Positions 1 to 8,184 of a stretch of DNA of 43,447 nucleotides are shown here, in pieces. The notes under the pieces are model-generated. The model saw only the letters and a program-made list of their open reading frames with translations. It searched no databases and was not told where the DNA came from. The translations under genes were made by a program, and so were the position numbers. The number at the start of each line of letters is the position of its first letter. Position 1 is the stretch's first letter. Location of the stretch: assembly GCA_027065775.1 (NCBI GenBank), contig JAMONN010000104.1, forward strand, positions 1-43,447, read 5' to 3'. This stretch comes from Flavobacteriaceae bacterium. GTDB lineage: Bacteria > Bacteroidota > Bacteroidia > Flavobacteriales > Flavobacteriaceae.

Positions 1-931
1 GTTGAAATAAAATAATTTTAGTTCCTTCTGAATTATCTGGATTATCTAAACTCGACTCAAAAATTAACTTATTATCTAATGATGTAGATGGCGCACCATC
101 ATAACCAATATAATCTGTTAATTTAAACGGATTTCCACCATCAACCGTAATTCTATAAATATTAGACAATTCGGTTTCAAAATCGGAACTGTAAATAATA
201 AATTGTCCATCCGCAGAAAATGAAGCGTCTGTTTTATCGCCTTCACCAGAAGTTAATTGTATATGTTCTTCTCCATCCGAATTCATTAACCAAATATCCC
301 ATTGGCCATTTTTAAATTTTTGATATAATATTTTATCGTTTTCTGGCGACCAATTTGGTTGTCTACAATCTTCTAAATTATCGGTTAATTCTATATATTC
401 CGAGGTGCCATCAATTTTATATTTTGTGATAATTCCGTTATCTTCTTGATCCAAATTGTGTGATTCAAAAACAGTCCACAAACCGTCAGGACTTAATGTT
501 GGTTCGTAAGCAACTTTGTCTTCTCTATCTGTAATTTGTACTTCATCGCCAGTTGAACCAAATTCTGTAATTAAATATATTTCGTCGTGTGGTTCTCTAG
601 AGGAAGAAAATATAATGGCATTAATTTCATCATTCCATGAAGAACCTGGTAAGTTTACGTTGCCACTTCCGTCGGACATCAATAGCGTTAATGTTTCGGT
701 AACTAAATTGTATTTGTACAATTCTGCTGGTTCTTGATTATAACCATTTATAAAACGTGTAAAAAGAATAGTTGCACCATTTGGAGCAAAAGTTGGGTTT
801 TGCAAACTACCACTTAACGGAATATTTAAAACAATACCTTCATCATTTCTTGCGCTTAATAAAATTTCGGTATCATCTTCATTACAAGATGAAATCAAAA
901 AGAATAAAATTAATACTATTAGTTTTTTCAT
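1..931 (-). CDS. TolB/WD40-like beta-propeller lipoprotein (3' end cut by window)
   Basis: Reading the minus strand from the ATG at 929-931 gives an open frame to the window edge (about 310 codons). It starts MKKLIVLILFFLISSC, a lipoprotein signal peptide with an ISSC lipobox (Cys16). The rest is a run of propeller-blade repeats: LQNPTFAPNGATILF, PTLSPDGLWTVF, RQPNWSPENDKILY and DASFSADGQFIIYSS. These 'P-x-[FW]-[SA]-P-[DN]-G' blades are the PD40/TolB type, so the product is probably a six-bladed periplasmic or outer-membrane lipoprotein that binds a partner or ligand. It is divergent from the DUF2490 gene at 1271. The C-terminus is outside the window, so a fused downstream domain cannot be excluded. 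The fold is clear; the function is unknown. Confidence 0.85.
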   Translation of the reverse strand, partial: MKKLIVLILFFLISSCNEDDTEILLSARNDEGIVLNIPLSGSLQNPTFAPNGATILFTRFINGYNQEPAELYKYNLVTETLTLLMSDGSGNVNLPGSSWNDEINAIIFSSSREPHDEIYLITEFGSTGDEVQITDREDKVAYEPTLSPDGLWTVFESHNLDQEDNGIITKYKIDGTSEYIELTDNLEDCRQPNWSPENDKILYQKFKNGQWDIWLMNSDGEEHIQLTSGEGDKTDASFSADGQFIIYSSDFETELSNIYRITVDGGNPFKLTDYIGYDGAPSTSLDNKLIFESSLDNPDNSEGTKIILFQ

Positions 932-1270
932 GTGCTGTTTTTCTGAAGGTTAATTTTAAAGTACTAAATTAAACTATTATAATTAATATCTTAAAAATAA
1001 TAAATTTGCTCGAGTTTACAGATTTTTCTTCCTTTTTTTATTCTACTATAAACTTAATGGAATTAATTTTTAATAGCGATTTTTTTTACATAATAATTAT
1101 AAAGATCTATTACATAATGATTTATTTTATGCTTTTTGGTTACAAAAAAAGTGTATTAATTCGTTTTTAGCATAAAAGGTTTTGATAAGGCAATTAATTT
1201 ATAGGGTATCTTATTTTTAAATCGTTATATGAAGTAGTACAGATTATCAATAATAATTAAAAATAAATCA
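932..1270. other. Divergent intergenic region, no gene seen
   Basis: This AT-rich stretch separates two divergently transcribed genes, so it must hold both promoters. I see no ORF that looks coding, no strong hairpin and no clean TAnnTTTG box close to either start. Confidence 0.5.
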
Positions 1271-2053
1271 ATGAAAAAAACCATTTTAATACTTTGTTTA
1301 CTTACAAGTTTACTTACAAGTATATTTATTAGTGCTCAAATTATAGAAACAGACAAAACCATGTTATGGACTTCGTTTGGTTTAAGTAAAAAATTAAATG
1401 ATAAGTTTAGCATTAGTTACTTTCAATTAAATTCTTTAAGTTTAAAAGATTCTCGCTTTAATTTTATTCAACCAGATTTAAAAATTGGGTATAAATTAAA
1501 TAAAAAATGGGATTTATCAATTAACTATACGCCCACAATTTCTTTAGATACTGTTCAAGGAAATCAATCTATATTTCATAGAGTTTCTTCTAGAATTAGA
1601 GTTAGTACCAAGGTAAGTAAACGTATAAGAATGAAGAATTCTATAACAACAGAATTCCATTTTACACAGCGTTCTAAATTTAAACAGCGTATTTATTATA
1701 GGTTAGATTTGTTTTATAGAGACACCAAATTACCTTGGCGTTTACGACCATTCATATCCCAAAAATTGTATTGGTATTCAGGAGGTAGACTTTTACAATA
1801 TTATGATACAGATGGAGTAAAGACAGATTTAAAGGCTCCAAATGGTTTGCATGCTTACAGAATAAAAACAGGAATAAAACTTTATCCTACAGACAAAGTT
1901 AGTTTTTCGTTATACTATCAAAAACAAAAAGAATTCAATTCTAGCCTTTTTGGCACTCGTGAAATAAATAGCCTTAATCCAAATTCAAATAAAATAAGAA
2001 GATCTTTTTACGATTTTTCTGTAATAGGAGTTTCTTTAAATTACAAACTATAA
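1271..2053 (+). CDS. DUF2490-like outer-membrane beta-barrel protein
   Basis: The 260-residue product has a Sec signal peptide ending near the FISAQ motif (residues 1-23). The mature part has alternating aromatic/hydrophobic strands such as FSISYFQLNSLSL, WDLSINYTPTISL and YRIKTGIKLYPTDKVSFSLYYQKQ, and it ends VIGVSLNYKL, a typical outer-membrane barrel terminus. Bacteroidota proteins of this size and pattern (DUF2490) are predicted to be small barrels of unknown function. It is the first gene of a four-gene operon, with the next gene 11 bp downstream. Its role there may be to provide the outer-membrane step of an export or sensing module, but that is inference. The family assignment rests on pattern, not a search. 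Confidence 0.7.
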   Translation: MKKTILILCLLTSLLTSIFISAQIIETDKTMLWTSFGLSKKLNDKFSISYFQLNSLSLKDSRFNFIQPDLKIGYKLNKKWDLSINYTPTISLDTVQGNQSIFHRVSSRIRVSTKVSKRIRMKNSITTEFHFTQRSKFKQRIYYRLDLFYRDTKLPWRLRPFISQKLYWYSGGRLLQYYDTDGVKTDLKAPNGLHAYRIKTGIKLYPTDKVSFSLYYQKQKEFNSSLFGTREINSLNPNSNKIRRSFYDFSVIGVSLNYKL

Positions 2054-2064
2054 AATTATTCAAT

Positions 2065-3084
2065 ATGAAAATAATTAAAAAAAGTATTATTACTAAAAAT
2101 GTTAACGATTATAAAATTAATCGAAAAATTAAAAAAACGTATGTGCCTAAATCTGGAGATGTTGCTGTTTTTCAAGTATTATCAATAGGAAAGCATAAAG
2201 CAATACAAGGAGAAAATGGTAACAACAGTTATATTTTTCCTGAAGATAAAATACTTGCAACCTTTGGTACACGTTATGCAACTGCACAGTTTGAAGGTTA
2301 TGTGCCTAAAAAATATCATAGAAAATATCAGATTCTTGGTCAAGGTGGTGTTGTAGGTGTTTTAGCTAGTTTACACAGTAAATTTGAAGACATTGGAGCA
2401 ACCGAGGTAAAACTTGTTGGTTATGCCGTTGATGAAAATAATGAAGTAATAAATACAATTTATAATAGTGTTGAAAAATTAACTTTTGATTCTAAAAAAG
2501 AAAGACCATACAAAATGTATCTTTCGGTAGGTGCAAGTATGGATAGTGGTAAAACTACGACAGCAGCATTTTTATCAAGAGGTTTTATGAAACAAAAAAA
2601 GAAAGTAGCGTTTATAAAACTTACAGGTACGGTTTTTGCAAAAGATTGTAGTGTTGTAAGAGATTGTGGAGCAAGAACTGCGGTAGATTTTTCATATTGT
2701 GGTTATCCGTCAACTTTTTTGCTTGAAACTGATGAAATCTTAGACATTTTAGAGACATTATTAAATAGAGTTGAAAGAATTAAACCAGATGTTGTAGTAA
2801 TAGAGATTGCAGATGGTTTAATACAAAGAGAAACTAAGGCTTTGATAAATCATAAACCTTTAATGAATTTAATCGATGGTGTTTTACTATCTTGTGCAGA
2901 TAGTTTATCTGTAAAAAGTGGCGTTGAAATTTTAACTAAATTAGATCATGAACCAATATTAATAACTGGTGTATTTACTGCTAGTCCGTTAATGGTTAGT
3001 GAAGTTAAAAATGAAACCAACATTCCTGTTTTTTCATTAGAAGACTTTATGAATAAAAATAATTTTAATACTGTGTTTTCCTAA
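2065..3084 (+). CDS. DUF1611/DgcN-like P-loop NTPase
   Basis: The 339-residue product has an N-terminal beta-rich domain (about 1-140) and a C-terminal P-loop domain. The Walker A motif GASMDSGKT lies at residues 156-164, a Walker B-like DVVVIEIADG at 242-251, and the segment DFSYCGYPST is near 208-217. This layout matches the DUF1611 family, which includes DgcN. DgcN works with a dipeptide-epimerase partner (DgcA) in D-glutamate use through N-acetyl-D-glutamate. No epimerase gene is present here. No signal peptide is seen, so it is cytosolic. It sits between the DUF2490 gene and a degenerate ABC exporter, 24 bp before the latter, which suggests it supplies or modifies an amino-acid or peptide compound for that exporter. 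The NTPase fold is secure; the reaction is not. Confidence 0.65.
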   Translation: MKIIKKSIITKNVNDYKINRKIKKTYVPKSGDVAVFQVLSIGKHKAIQGENGNNSYIFPEDKILATFGTRYATAQFEGYVPKKYHRKYQILGQGGVVGVLASLHSKFEDIGATEVKLVGYAVDENNEVINTIYNSVEKLTFDSKKERPYKMYLSVGASMDSGKTTTAAFLSRGFMKQKKKVAFIKLTGTVFAKDCSVVRDCGARTAVDFSYCGYPSTFLLETDEILDILETLLNRVERIKPDVVVIEIADGLIQRETKALINHKPLMNLIDGVLLSCADSLSVKSGVEILTKLDHEPILITGVFTASPLMVSEVKNETNIPVFSLEDFMNKNNFNTVFS

Positions 3085-3108
3085 CATTAAAACTTTAATA
3101 AATATAAT

Positions 3109-4710
3109 TTGATTTTTAATTCAGATACTAATTTAATTAAACAGTTTATTCTACAAAGAAAATTTAGAACATTTTGGATTATTCTTTTAGGTATAATTAC
3201 AAATCTGTTTACTATAATTATACCTGTTAGTATTGGTAAATATTATCAATTAGTATTTGATTTTAAATCTTATAGATTAAAGTCTCTTAGTGTTATACCA
3301 TCTAATATTTGGGATACCGTTCCAAAGTTTTTAATTGTTTTTTTTATCTTAATTGTTATAAGGTATTTATTTTATTTTTTACATGAGTATTATTTAAGAG
3401 GCGAAGGAGAGATATTTATAAAAAATATAAAAGACTATTTATTTAAGCATCAGTTACAAATTCATAATGCTGTTTATAAAGAAAAAGGTGTTGGTAAATA
3501 TTTACTAAGGTATTCAGGAGACATTAATAGTTTAAAAAACCTTTATTTAAAAGGTACAGTAAGAGCAATAGTAGATTTTGTAATGATATTATTTGCTTTG
3601 TCTTGGTTGTATACCTTGAATGAAAAAGGAGCCATTGCAATTATAGTATTATCAATGCTATTCTATATAATAATTCGTTTTTTAAACAAAAAAGTTGAAA
3701 CTTATTCTTTTCAAAAAAGGAACAGAACGTCGGGACAATTATCTTTTGTTAGCAGAACATTAAATAGTATCGTTAGTGTTATTTTACATAATAAACAACC
3801 TGTAGAATTAAAAAAATACATGAAAAAATCGGATGCCGTTATGAAATCTGCTTTTGAATTTAATAAATGGTCAGTAATAAATAGAGGTTTTGTTTTCTTT
3901 ATTCAATATGTTATTTTAGGTGTTGTTTTGTATGTTTTTTATTTAGATACTAAATCTAATACTCTAAACCACGAAAGCGAACTAATTAGTTTTATATTAT
4001 TATATATAACAATATTGCCAGTAATAAGAAGGTTGTTTTCATTAGAGAGAGTTTACAAACTTGGTAATATATCATTAAATAAGTTAAATAATATATTAGA
4101 AATAGAAAGTGAAAATATTACTATTGGTGAAAAATTAACAATAAATAAACCTAGAGTTGTTTTTGAAGATGTAAAATTTGATAGATTTGAAACTATTAAT
4201 TTTAAATCTAAAAAAATGGGTTACAGTTCTCTAAAACTACCTATAGGTGTGGAAGAAAGTGATATAATTTCAGCATTGTCAAGACTATATAATGAATATG
4301 AGGGAATTATAAAAATTAACAATTGTGATATAAAAGAATATTCTCCAAAATCTTTACGTAGTTCTATTTCTTTTTGTTCAAAAAAAATACCATTAGTTGG
4401 TAGAACGGTTTATGAGGTAATTACTGAATATAGATCAAATAAAATTAAAGAAGAAGCAAAAAATGTATTGTCTGAAATTCAATCTGTTTTTTATAATATA
4501 CCATCACTAGAACTCGATGAAAGAATAGGAGAAAATGGGTCTCAATTATCTAATGGGCAATATGAAGTTTTATGTCTTGCTAGAGGTATTTTATCAAAAA
4601 ATAAAATAATAATTGTAGGATTTTTCCCTATTTTGTCAAGATATAATTTAGAGGCATTTTTAGACGTATTAAAAATGAATGAAGCTACAATAATTAAAAT
4701 TAAAGCCTAA
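3109..4710 (+). CDS. ABC exporter-type membrane protein with degenerate nucleotide-binding domain
   Basis: The 533-residue product has about six membrane segments (near 20-40, 71-92, 150-172, 175-195, 262-280 and 288-306), followed by an NBD-like domain (340-533), the layout of a type I ABC exporter half-transporter. The NBD is broken at every catalytic site. Where Walker A should be, the sequence is KLPIGVEESDIISALSRLY (about 377-395), with no GxGK. The Q-loop is replaced by FCSKK (422-426). Walker B reads IIIVGFFPILS with no acidic pair, and the H-loop is missing. Only a near-signature LSNGQ (480-484) survives. The frame is intact, so this looks like conserved loss of ATPase activity rather than decay. 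No in-frame ATG lies near the expected start and an in-frame stop is upstream at 3088, so a TTG start is used. The isoaspartyl peptidase gene follows after 5 bp. Confidence 0.75.
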   Translation: MIFNSDTNLIKQFILQRKFRTFWIILLGIITNLFTIIIPVSIGKYYQLVFDFKSYRLKSLSVIPSNIWDTVPKFLIVFFILIVIRYLFYFLHEYYLRGEGEIFIKNIKDYLFKHQLQIHNAVYKEKGVGKYLLRYSGDINSLKNLYLKGTVRAIVDFVMILFALSWLYTLNEKGAIAIIVLSMLFYIIIRFLNKKVETYSFQKRNRTSGQLSFVSRTLNSIVSVILHNKQPVELKKYMKKSDAVMKSAFEFNKWSVINRGFVFFIQYVILGVVLYVFYLDTKSNTLNHESELISFILLYITILPVIRRLFSLERVYKLGNISLNKLNNILEIESENITIGEKLTINKPRVVFEDVKFDRFETINFKSKKMGYSSLKLPIGVEESDIISALSRLYNEYEGIIKINNCDIKEYSPKSLRSSISFCSKKIPLVGRTVYEVITEYRSNKIKEEAKNVLSEIQSVFYNIPSLELDERIGENGSQLSNGQYEVLCLARGILSKNKIIIVGFFPILSRYNLEAFLDVLKMNEATIIKIKA

Positions 4711-4715
4711 AAATA

Positions 4716-5813
4716 ATGATTAAACCAATAACAATAACACTTTTAATATTTTTGATTATTTCTATGGTAGGTATTAAATATTCCAAAGCAAAAAAAAACC
4801 CTTATACTATTGTGATTCATGGTGGTGCAGGTACAATAAAAAAGAGTAAATTAACACCTGAGAAAGAAAAAGAGTACAAGTCTTTATTATCCTTTGCGTT
4901 AAAAAAAGGTAAAGAACATATAGAAAAAGGAGGTACTGCTGTTGAAACCGTAGAAATAGTAATAAAAATTTTAGAAGATTCACCTCTTTTTAATGCAGGA
5001 AAAGGTTCTGTTTATAATAATGTAGGGTTTCAAGAAATGGATGCTTCAATTATGGATGGAATTAATTTAGATTTTGGTGCGGTAGCAGGATTTACAAATC
5101 TAAAAAACCCTATTGAAGGTGCAAGAATAGTAAAAGATAGCACAAAACATGTTTTTTTGTATGGTAAAAGAGGACAAGATTTTTGCATGAGTAAAGGTGC
5201 TGTTTATGCCGATAGTTCTTATTTTTATTCGGAACATCGTTGGAAACAATATCAAAGAGCATTAAAAAAAGACTCTATTGAATTAGATCATAGTAGCGAT
5301 AATAGTAAAGAAGAGAATAATAAAGAAGAGAATAATAAAGAAGAGAATAATAAAGAAGAGAATAATAAAGAAGAGAATAATAAAGAAATTAAAAAATTTG
5401 GTACAGTTGGCTGTGTTGTTTTAGACAAACAAGGTAATCTAGCCGCAGGAACATCAACAGGAGGACTTACCAATAAAAAACATGGTAGAATTGGAGACTC
5501 GCCAATAATTGGTGCAGGAACTTATGCAAGTAATAAATCTTGTGCTGTTTCTTGTACAGGTAGAGGAGAATATTTTTTAAGAGGAACTATTGCTAGAGAT
5601 ATTGCAGCACTAATTGAATATAAGCACTACTCTTTAAAAAAATCTGGTAAAAAAACCATGAAAAAACTTTCTAATATGAAAGGAAAAGGTGGTTTTATTT
5701 CGGTTGATAAAAAAGGTAATTACATTATGATGTTTAATACTAGAGGAATGTATAGAGCTGTTGCAACAGATAAAGGAGAATTTAGAGTTGCAATGTATTC
5801 TAAGGATGAATAA
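4716..5813 (+). CDS. Isoaspartyl peptidase / L-asparaginase (Ntn-hydrolase, exported)
   Basis: The 365-residue product has an N-terminal hydrophobic segment (about 5-24), then VIHGGAGT, the entry motif of plant-type asparaginase/isoaspartyl peptidases. Further family motifs are NAGKGSVYN, EMDASIMDG, GTVGCVVLD, STGGLTNKKHGRIGDSPIIGAG and SCTGRGEYF. The enzyme is made as a precursor that self-cleaves before the Thr of GTVG, here Thr230, which becomes the N-terminal nucleophile. It hydrolyses beta-aspartyl dipeptides and L-asparagine. The loop just before the cleavage point (about 198-222) is a KEENN pentapeptide repeat encoded by a 15-bp tandem repeat. The signal segment places it in the periplasm or outside. 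It is last in the operon with the degenerate ABC exporter. Catalytic motifs are intact. Confidence 0.88.
   Translation: MIKPITITLLIFLIISMVGIKYSKAKKNPYTIVIHGGAGTIKKSKLTPEKEKEYKSLLSFALKKGKEHIEKGGTAVETVEIVIKILEDSPLFNAGKGSVYNNVGFQEMDASIMDGINLDFGAVAGFTNLKNPIEGARIVKDSTKHVFLYGKRGQDFCMSKGAVYADSSYFYSEHRWKQYQRALKKDSIELDHSSDNSKEENNKEENNKEENNKEENNKEENNKEIKKFGTVGCVVLDKQGNLAAGTSTGGLTNKKHGRIGDSPIIGAGTYASNKSCAVSCTGRGEYFLRGTIARDIAALIEYKHYSLKKSGKKTMKKLSNMKGKGGFISVDKKGNYIMMFNTRGMYRAVATDKGEFRVAMYSKDE
5307..5381 (+). repeat. 15-bp tandem repeat (5 perfect units) inside the isoaspartyl peptidase gene
   Basis: The unit aaagaagagaataat occurs five times without a mismatch and is followed by a partial sixth unit. 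It encodes KEENN five times. The unit is a multiple of three, so copy-number change alters loop length but keeps the frame. The loop ends about seven residues before the autocleavage Thr. Confidence 0.97.
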
Positions 5814-5834
5814 AAAATGGACTTTAGCAATTAG

Positions 5835-5861
5835 AAATTGGGTTTGATTTTAAACCAATTT
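5835..5861. terminator. Hairpin between convergent genes
   Basis: The arms AAATTGG and CCAATTT pair, and the stem extends through TTT/AAA past one bulged G, giving about ten base pairs. It sits just after the peptidase stop and before the convergent kptA, so it probably terminates the + strand operon. No long T-run follows. Confidence 0.5.
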
Positions 5862-5962
5862 ATTACTATATTTGAAAAAAGGGTTCGACTAGGATAGTGT
5901 CAAAATTTCATATTTTTTTCTTTGTGAAACTCTATGCTTCTTTTTGAAACTCCGTGAAACAA

Positions 5963-6502
5963 TTATTTAAACTCAATATATTCCGTCGGAACTTCATCTG
6001 TTAACCAAACGCCATTTTCAGAACAATAAAATTTAAATCCATTTTTGTACATTTCTAAAGTACGAATGCTTAAAATAATTGCTTTTCCTCTTCGGCTACC
6101 AACATTTATTGCCGTTTCTCTTTCGTGACTTAAATGTACATGTTGTCTGCTCATTTTTTGTAATCCTGTTTTTTTAATAGATTCCATAAATTTTGCTACA
6201 GTACCATGATATAAAAATTGTGGCGGTTCTAATGCTGTTAATTCTAAATCTATATTTTTTAAGGAATGCCCTTGATTTGCTCTTATTTTGGTTTTGTCAT
6301 CATTAAAACTAAACCTTTTTTTATTGTTTGTTACAACAACTTCTTCTAATTGTGTTAGATTAAAACGGATTTTAGATTTTGAAATCAATTCGTTTACATT
6401 TGCCCAACCATTTTCGTCTAACGTTAGACCTATTTTATCTGGATTATGTCTAAGTATTAAGCTTAGAAATTTACTTATTTGTTTTGTTTGTTTTTCGTTC
6501 AT
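5963..6502 (-). CDS. kptA: RNA 2'-phosphotransferase KptA/Tpt1
   Basis: The 179-residue protein matches KptA/Tpt1 along its full length. The N-terminal winged-helix part has KFLSLILRHNPDKIGLTLDENGW, with the conserved Arg-His pair, and the C-terminal ADP-ribosyltransferase-like part has LYHGT, QHVHLS and IILSI blocks ending NGVWLTDEVPTEYIEF. The family removes an internal 2'-phosphate from RNA by transferring it to NAD+, forming ADP-ribose 1'',2''-cyclic phosphate and nicotinamide. Bacterial substrates are poorly known. It lies 26 bp after a PRPP synthetase gene on the same strand, which is preceded by an NrtR-type NAD regulator. Its NAD+ use fits that context. The gene is cytosolic and intact. 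Confidence 0.92.
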   Translation of the reverse strand: MNEKQTKQISKFLSLILRHNPDKIGLTLDENGWANVNELISKSKIRFNLTQLEEVVVTNNKKRFSFNDDKTKIRANQGHSLKNIDLELTALEPPQFLYHGTVAKFMESIKKTGLQKMSRQHVHLSHERETAINVGSRRGKAIILSIRTLEMYKNGFKFYCSENGVWLTDEVPTEYIEFK

Positions 6503-6528
6503 TATATTTTATTTAATCACAAAATTCA

Positions 6529-7359
6529 CTATAGTTTTAGCGCAATTTGTATTACTTTTTCATCGTCTAGTTTCTTAACAGAATCTGTCGTAAAAATCAT
6601 TTCAAAATAATTGTTCAATTCTTTTAGGCCTTTACTGAAAATTCCGTGACTTACGGCTAAATACAATTTACCAGCATTTTTTGTTTTTAATGCTTTTGCT
6701 AAACCGATAAATGTTTGTCCGCCATCGCAAATATCATCTACAATTAGGCAATCTTTTCCGTTTAAATCTTCATGATATACTTTAAAATCTTTTATTTTTC
6801 CTGTTAGTACATTTCTTGTTTTTGAACATTCAATAACTTCGTATTTTTGAAGGTGTTTTGCCAATGTATATATCTTTTTTAAAGCACCAGCATCTGGAGA
6901 AATTAGTACAATATCTTTATTTATTTTCTGAATCACTTTTTCTATAAATATATGATTATTTAAAGATGTACAATTATTTAATAATGCAGTTGTTACTTCG
7001 GAATGTACATCGAAAACAGTCACTTTATTAAGATTTAAGCCGTTTAAAATATCTGCATATACTTTTACGGAAAGACTTTCGCCTTTTTGCATTAACCGAT
7101 CTTGTCTTGCTGCAGGAAAATATGGAATGAAAACATTAATTTTTTCAATTTTCATTCTTTTTAAAGCATCAATTGCTATTAATAGCAACCCAAAATCATT
7201 AAACGAATTTATTCTATGCGAAACCGTTACTTGTACCACATCTTTTAAATCATCACTTATTTTAATATGTGGTTCGCCACCCGAAAACACAAACGATTCA
7301 AAAGTAATTTGTTTTTTATTAGGAAACGGATTGAAATTTTTATCTAAATTTAATATCAT
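6529..7359 (-). CDS. prs: Ribose-phosphate pyrophosphokinase (short PRPP synthetase)
   Basis: The 276-residue protein has the PRPP-synthetase landmarks: the flexible-loop motif PAARQDR (82-88), FDVHS (116-120), ISPDAGA and the PRPP-binding loop CLIVDDICDGGQT (204-216). It makes PRPP from ribose 5-phosphate and ATP. It is about 40 residues shorter than the housekeeping enzyme, and its position beside nrtR and kptA suggests a specialised copy feeding NAD salvage (PRPP is the co-substrate of nicotinamide and nicotinate phosphoribosyltransferases). No such transferase gene is in the window. The upstream palindrome at 7362-7378, overlapping a -7 box, suggests control by NrtR. It is likely co-transcribed with kptA. 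Confidence 0.85.
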   Translation of the reverse strand: MILNLDKNFNPFPNKKQITFESFVFSGGEPHIKISDDLKDVVQVTVSHRINSFNDFGLLLIAIDALKRMKIEKINVFIPYFPAARQDRLMQKGESLSVKVYADILNGLNLNKVTVFDVHSEVTTALLNNCTSLNNHIFIEKVIQKINKDIVLISPDAGALKKIYTLAKHLQKYEVIECSKTRNVLTGKIKDFKVYHEDLNGKDCLIVDDICDGGQTFIGLAKALKTKNAGKLYLAVSHGIFSKGLKELNNYFEMIFTTDSVKKLDDEKVIQIALKL

Positions 7360-7361
7360 AA

Positions 7362-7378
7362 TGCGTAATTTTAACGCA
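7362..7378 (-). promoter_or_regulatory. Candidate NrtR operator at prs promoter
   Basis: The palindrome TGCGT-N7-ACGCA begins 3 bp upstream of the prs start codon. It has the same spacing and offset as TGTGT-N7-ACACA at the nrtR start, and it overlaps the end of the -7 box TATCTTTG. The shared pattern TGYGT-N7-ACRCA points to one regulator. Binding there would block transcription. Confidence 0.6.
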
Positions 7379-7384
7379 AAGATA
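7377..7384 (-). promoter_or_regulatory. -7 promoter box of prs
   Basis: The minus strand reads TATCTTTG, an exact match to the Bacteroidota TAnnTTTG consensus, 18 bp upstream of the prs ATG. I do not see a clear TTG at the expected -33 position. Confidence 0.6.
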
Positions 7385-7423
7385 TGACGAACATTTCTAA
7401 TAAAAAAGAATTAAGTGTAGTAT

Positions 7424-8116
7424 TTACGCAAACTTAATTTCAAAATGGAATCCTTTTTCTTCTAATTCCTTATATTTACTGTGGTTAAACTGAAATAATT
7501 TTGCAGGTCTACCTGAAGTTTTTTTCTGAATTTGATCCGTTTCTTTTAAAATAGCAAAACTCAGCATCTTTTTTCTGAAATTTCTACGATCAATATCTTG
7601 ATTTAAAATAGTTTTGTAAAGATTTTCAATATCCGAAAACGGAAAATATTTTGGTAATAAATCAAACCCAATTGGTTGATAATGCAACTTTGCTTTTAAT
7701 CGGCTTATTGCTTTTTCAATAATTTTATTGTGGTCAAAACCCAATTTAGGAATTTCGTTTATAGCAAACCAAGCAGCATCTTTTGCATCTGTATCTGCTT
7801 TTAAAACTAGTTTATCTGGATTTACCAATGCAAAATATGCAACAGAAATCACTCTATTTCTAGGATCACGATCTATAGCATCGCCAAAAGTGTATAATTG
7901 TTCTAGATAATTTACGGTAATTCCTGCTTCTTCTTTTAATTCTCTTGTAACAGCATTTGTTAAAGACTCTTCGTTTTTTACCAATCCGCCAGGTAAAACC
8001 CATTTATCTTTAGCAACACCATATTTTTGTTGAATTAATAATGTATAAAGTTGTTTGTTTTGATAACCGAAAACAATAGCATCTACAGCAACTTTTATAT
8101 CTTGAATTTTAGACAT
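7424..8116 (-). CDS. nrtR: Nudix-domain transcriptional regulator, NrtR/AraR family
   Basis: The 230-residue protein has an N-terminal Nudix domain and a C-terminal winged helix (about 160-230, including RRNFRKKMLSF and TSGRPAKLFQF), the NrtR architecture. The Nudix box at 44-66 is complete (G-x5-E-x7-RELKEEAGI), so hydrolase activity may be retained, although many family regulators only bind ligand. NrtR proteins usually repress NAD biosynthesis or salvage genes and respond to ADP-ribose or related molecules; relatives in Bacteroides control arabinose genes. The neighbours prs and kptA both concern NAD-linked metabolism, which favours the NAD role. Matching palindromes at its own promoter and at prs suggest it represses both. 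The domain call is firm; the effector is inferred. Confidence 0.85.
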   Translation of the reverse strand: MSKIQDIKVAVDAIVFGYQNKQLYTLLIQQKYGVAKDKWVLPGGLVKNEESLTNAVTRELKEEAGITVNYLEQLYTFGDAIDRDPRNRVISVAYFALVNPDKLVLKADTDAKDAAWFAINEIPKLGFDHNKIIEKAISRLKAKLHYQPIGFDLLPKYFPFSDIENLYKTILNQDIDRRNFRKKMLSFAILKETDQIQKKTSGRPAKLFQFNHSKYKELEEKGFHFEIKFA

Positions 8117-8138
8117 TTTGTGTTTGTTTTACACAAAA
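8116..8138 (-). promoter_or_regulatory. Candidate NrtR autoregulatory operator
   Basis: A perfect inverted repeat with 8-bp arms (TTTTGTGT and ACACAAAA) and a 7-bp spacer abuts the nrtR start codon. The core TGTGT-N7-ACACA matches the prs site in spacing and in its 3-bp offset from the start codon. It overlaps the -7 box TACTTTTG (8134-8141). Confidence 0.65.
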
Positions 8139-8141
8139 GTA
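8134..8141 (-). promoter_or_regulatory. -7 promoter box of nrtR
   Basis: The minus strand reads TACTTTTG, a TAnnTTTG match 18 bp upstream of the nrtR start, the same distance as in prs. Confidence 0.6.
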
Positions 8142-8184
8142 CGAAAGAAATTAGAACAAAATTAAATCAAAATAGATATTTATG

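Noticed and set aside
5288-5473. Minus-strand ORF rich in LLFSS
   Set aside because: It is the antisense of the KEENN tandem repeat inside the isoaspartyl peptidase gene and lacks any other coding sign.
6288-6578. Plus-strand ORF over kptA start
   Set aside because: It is antisense to the conserved KptA N-terminus and shows no plausible protein pattern.
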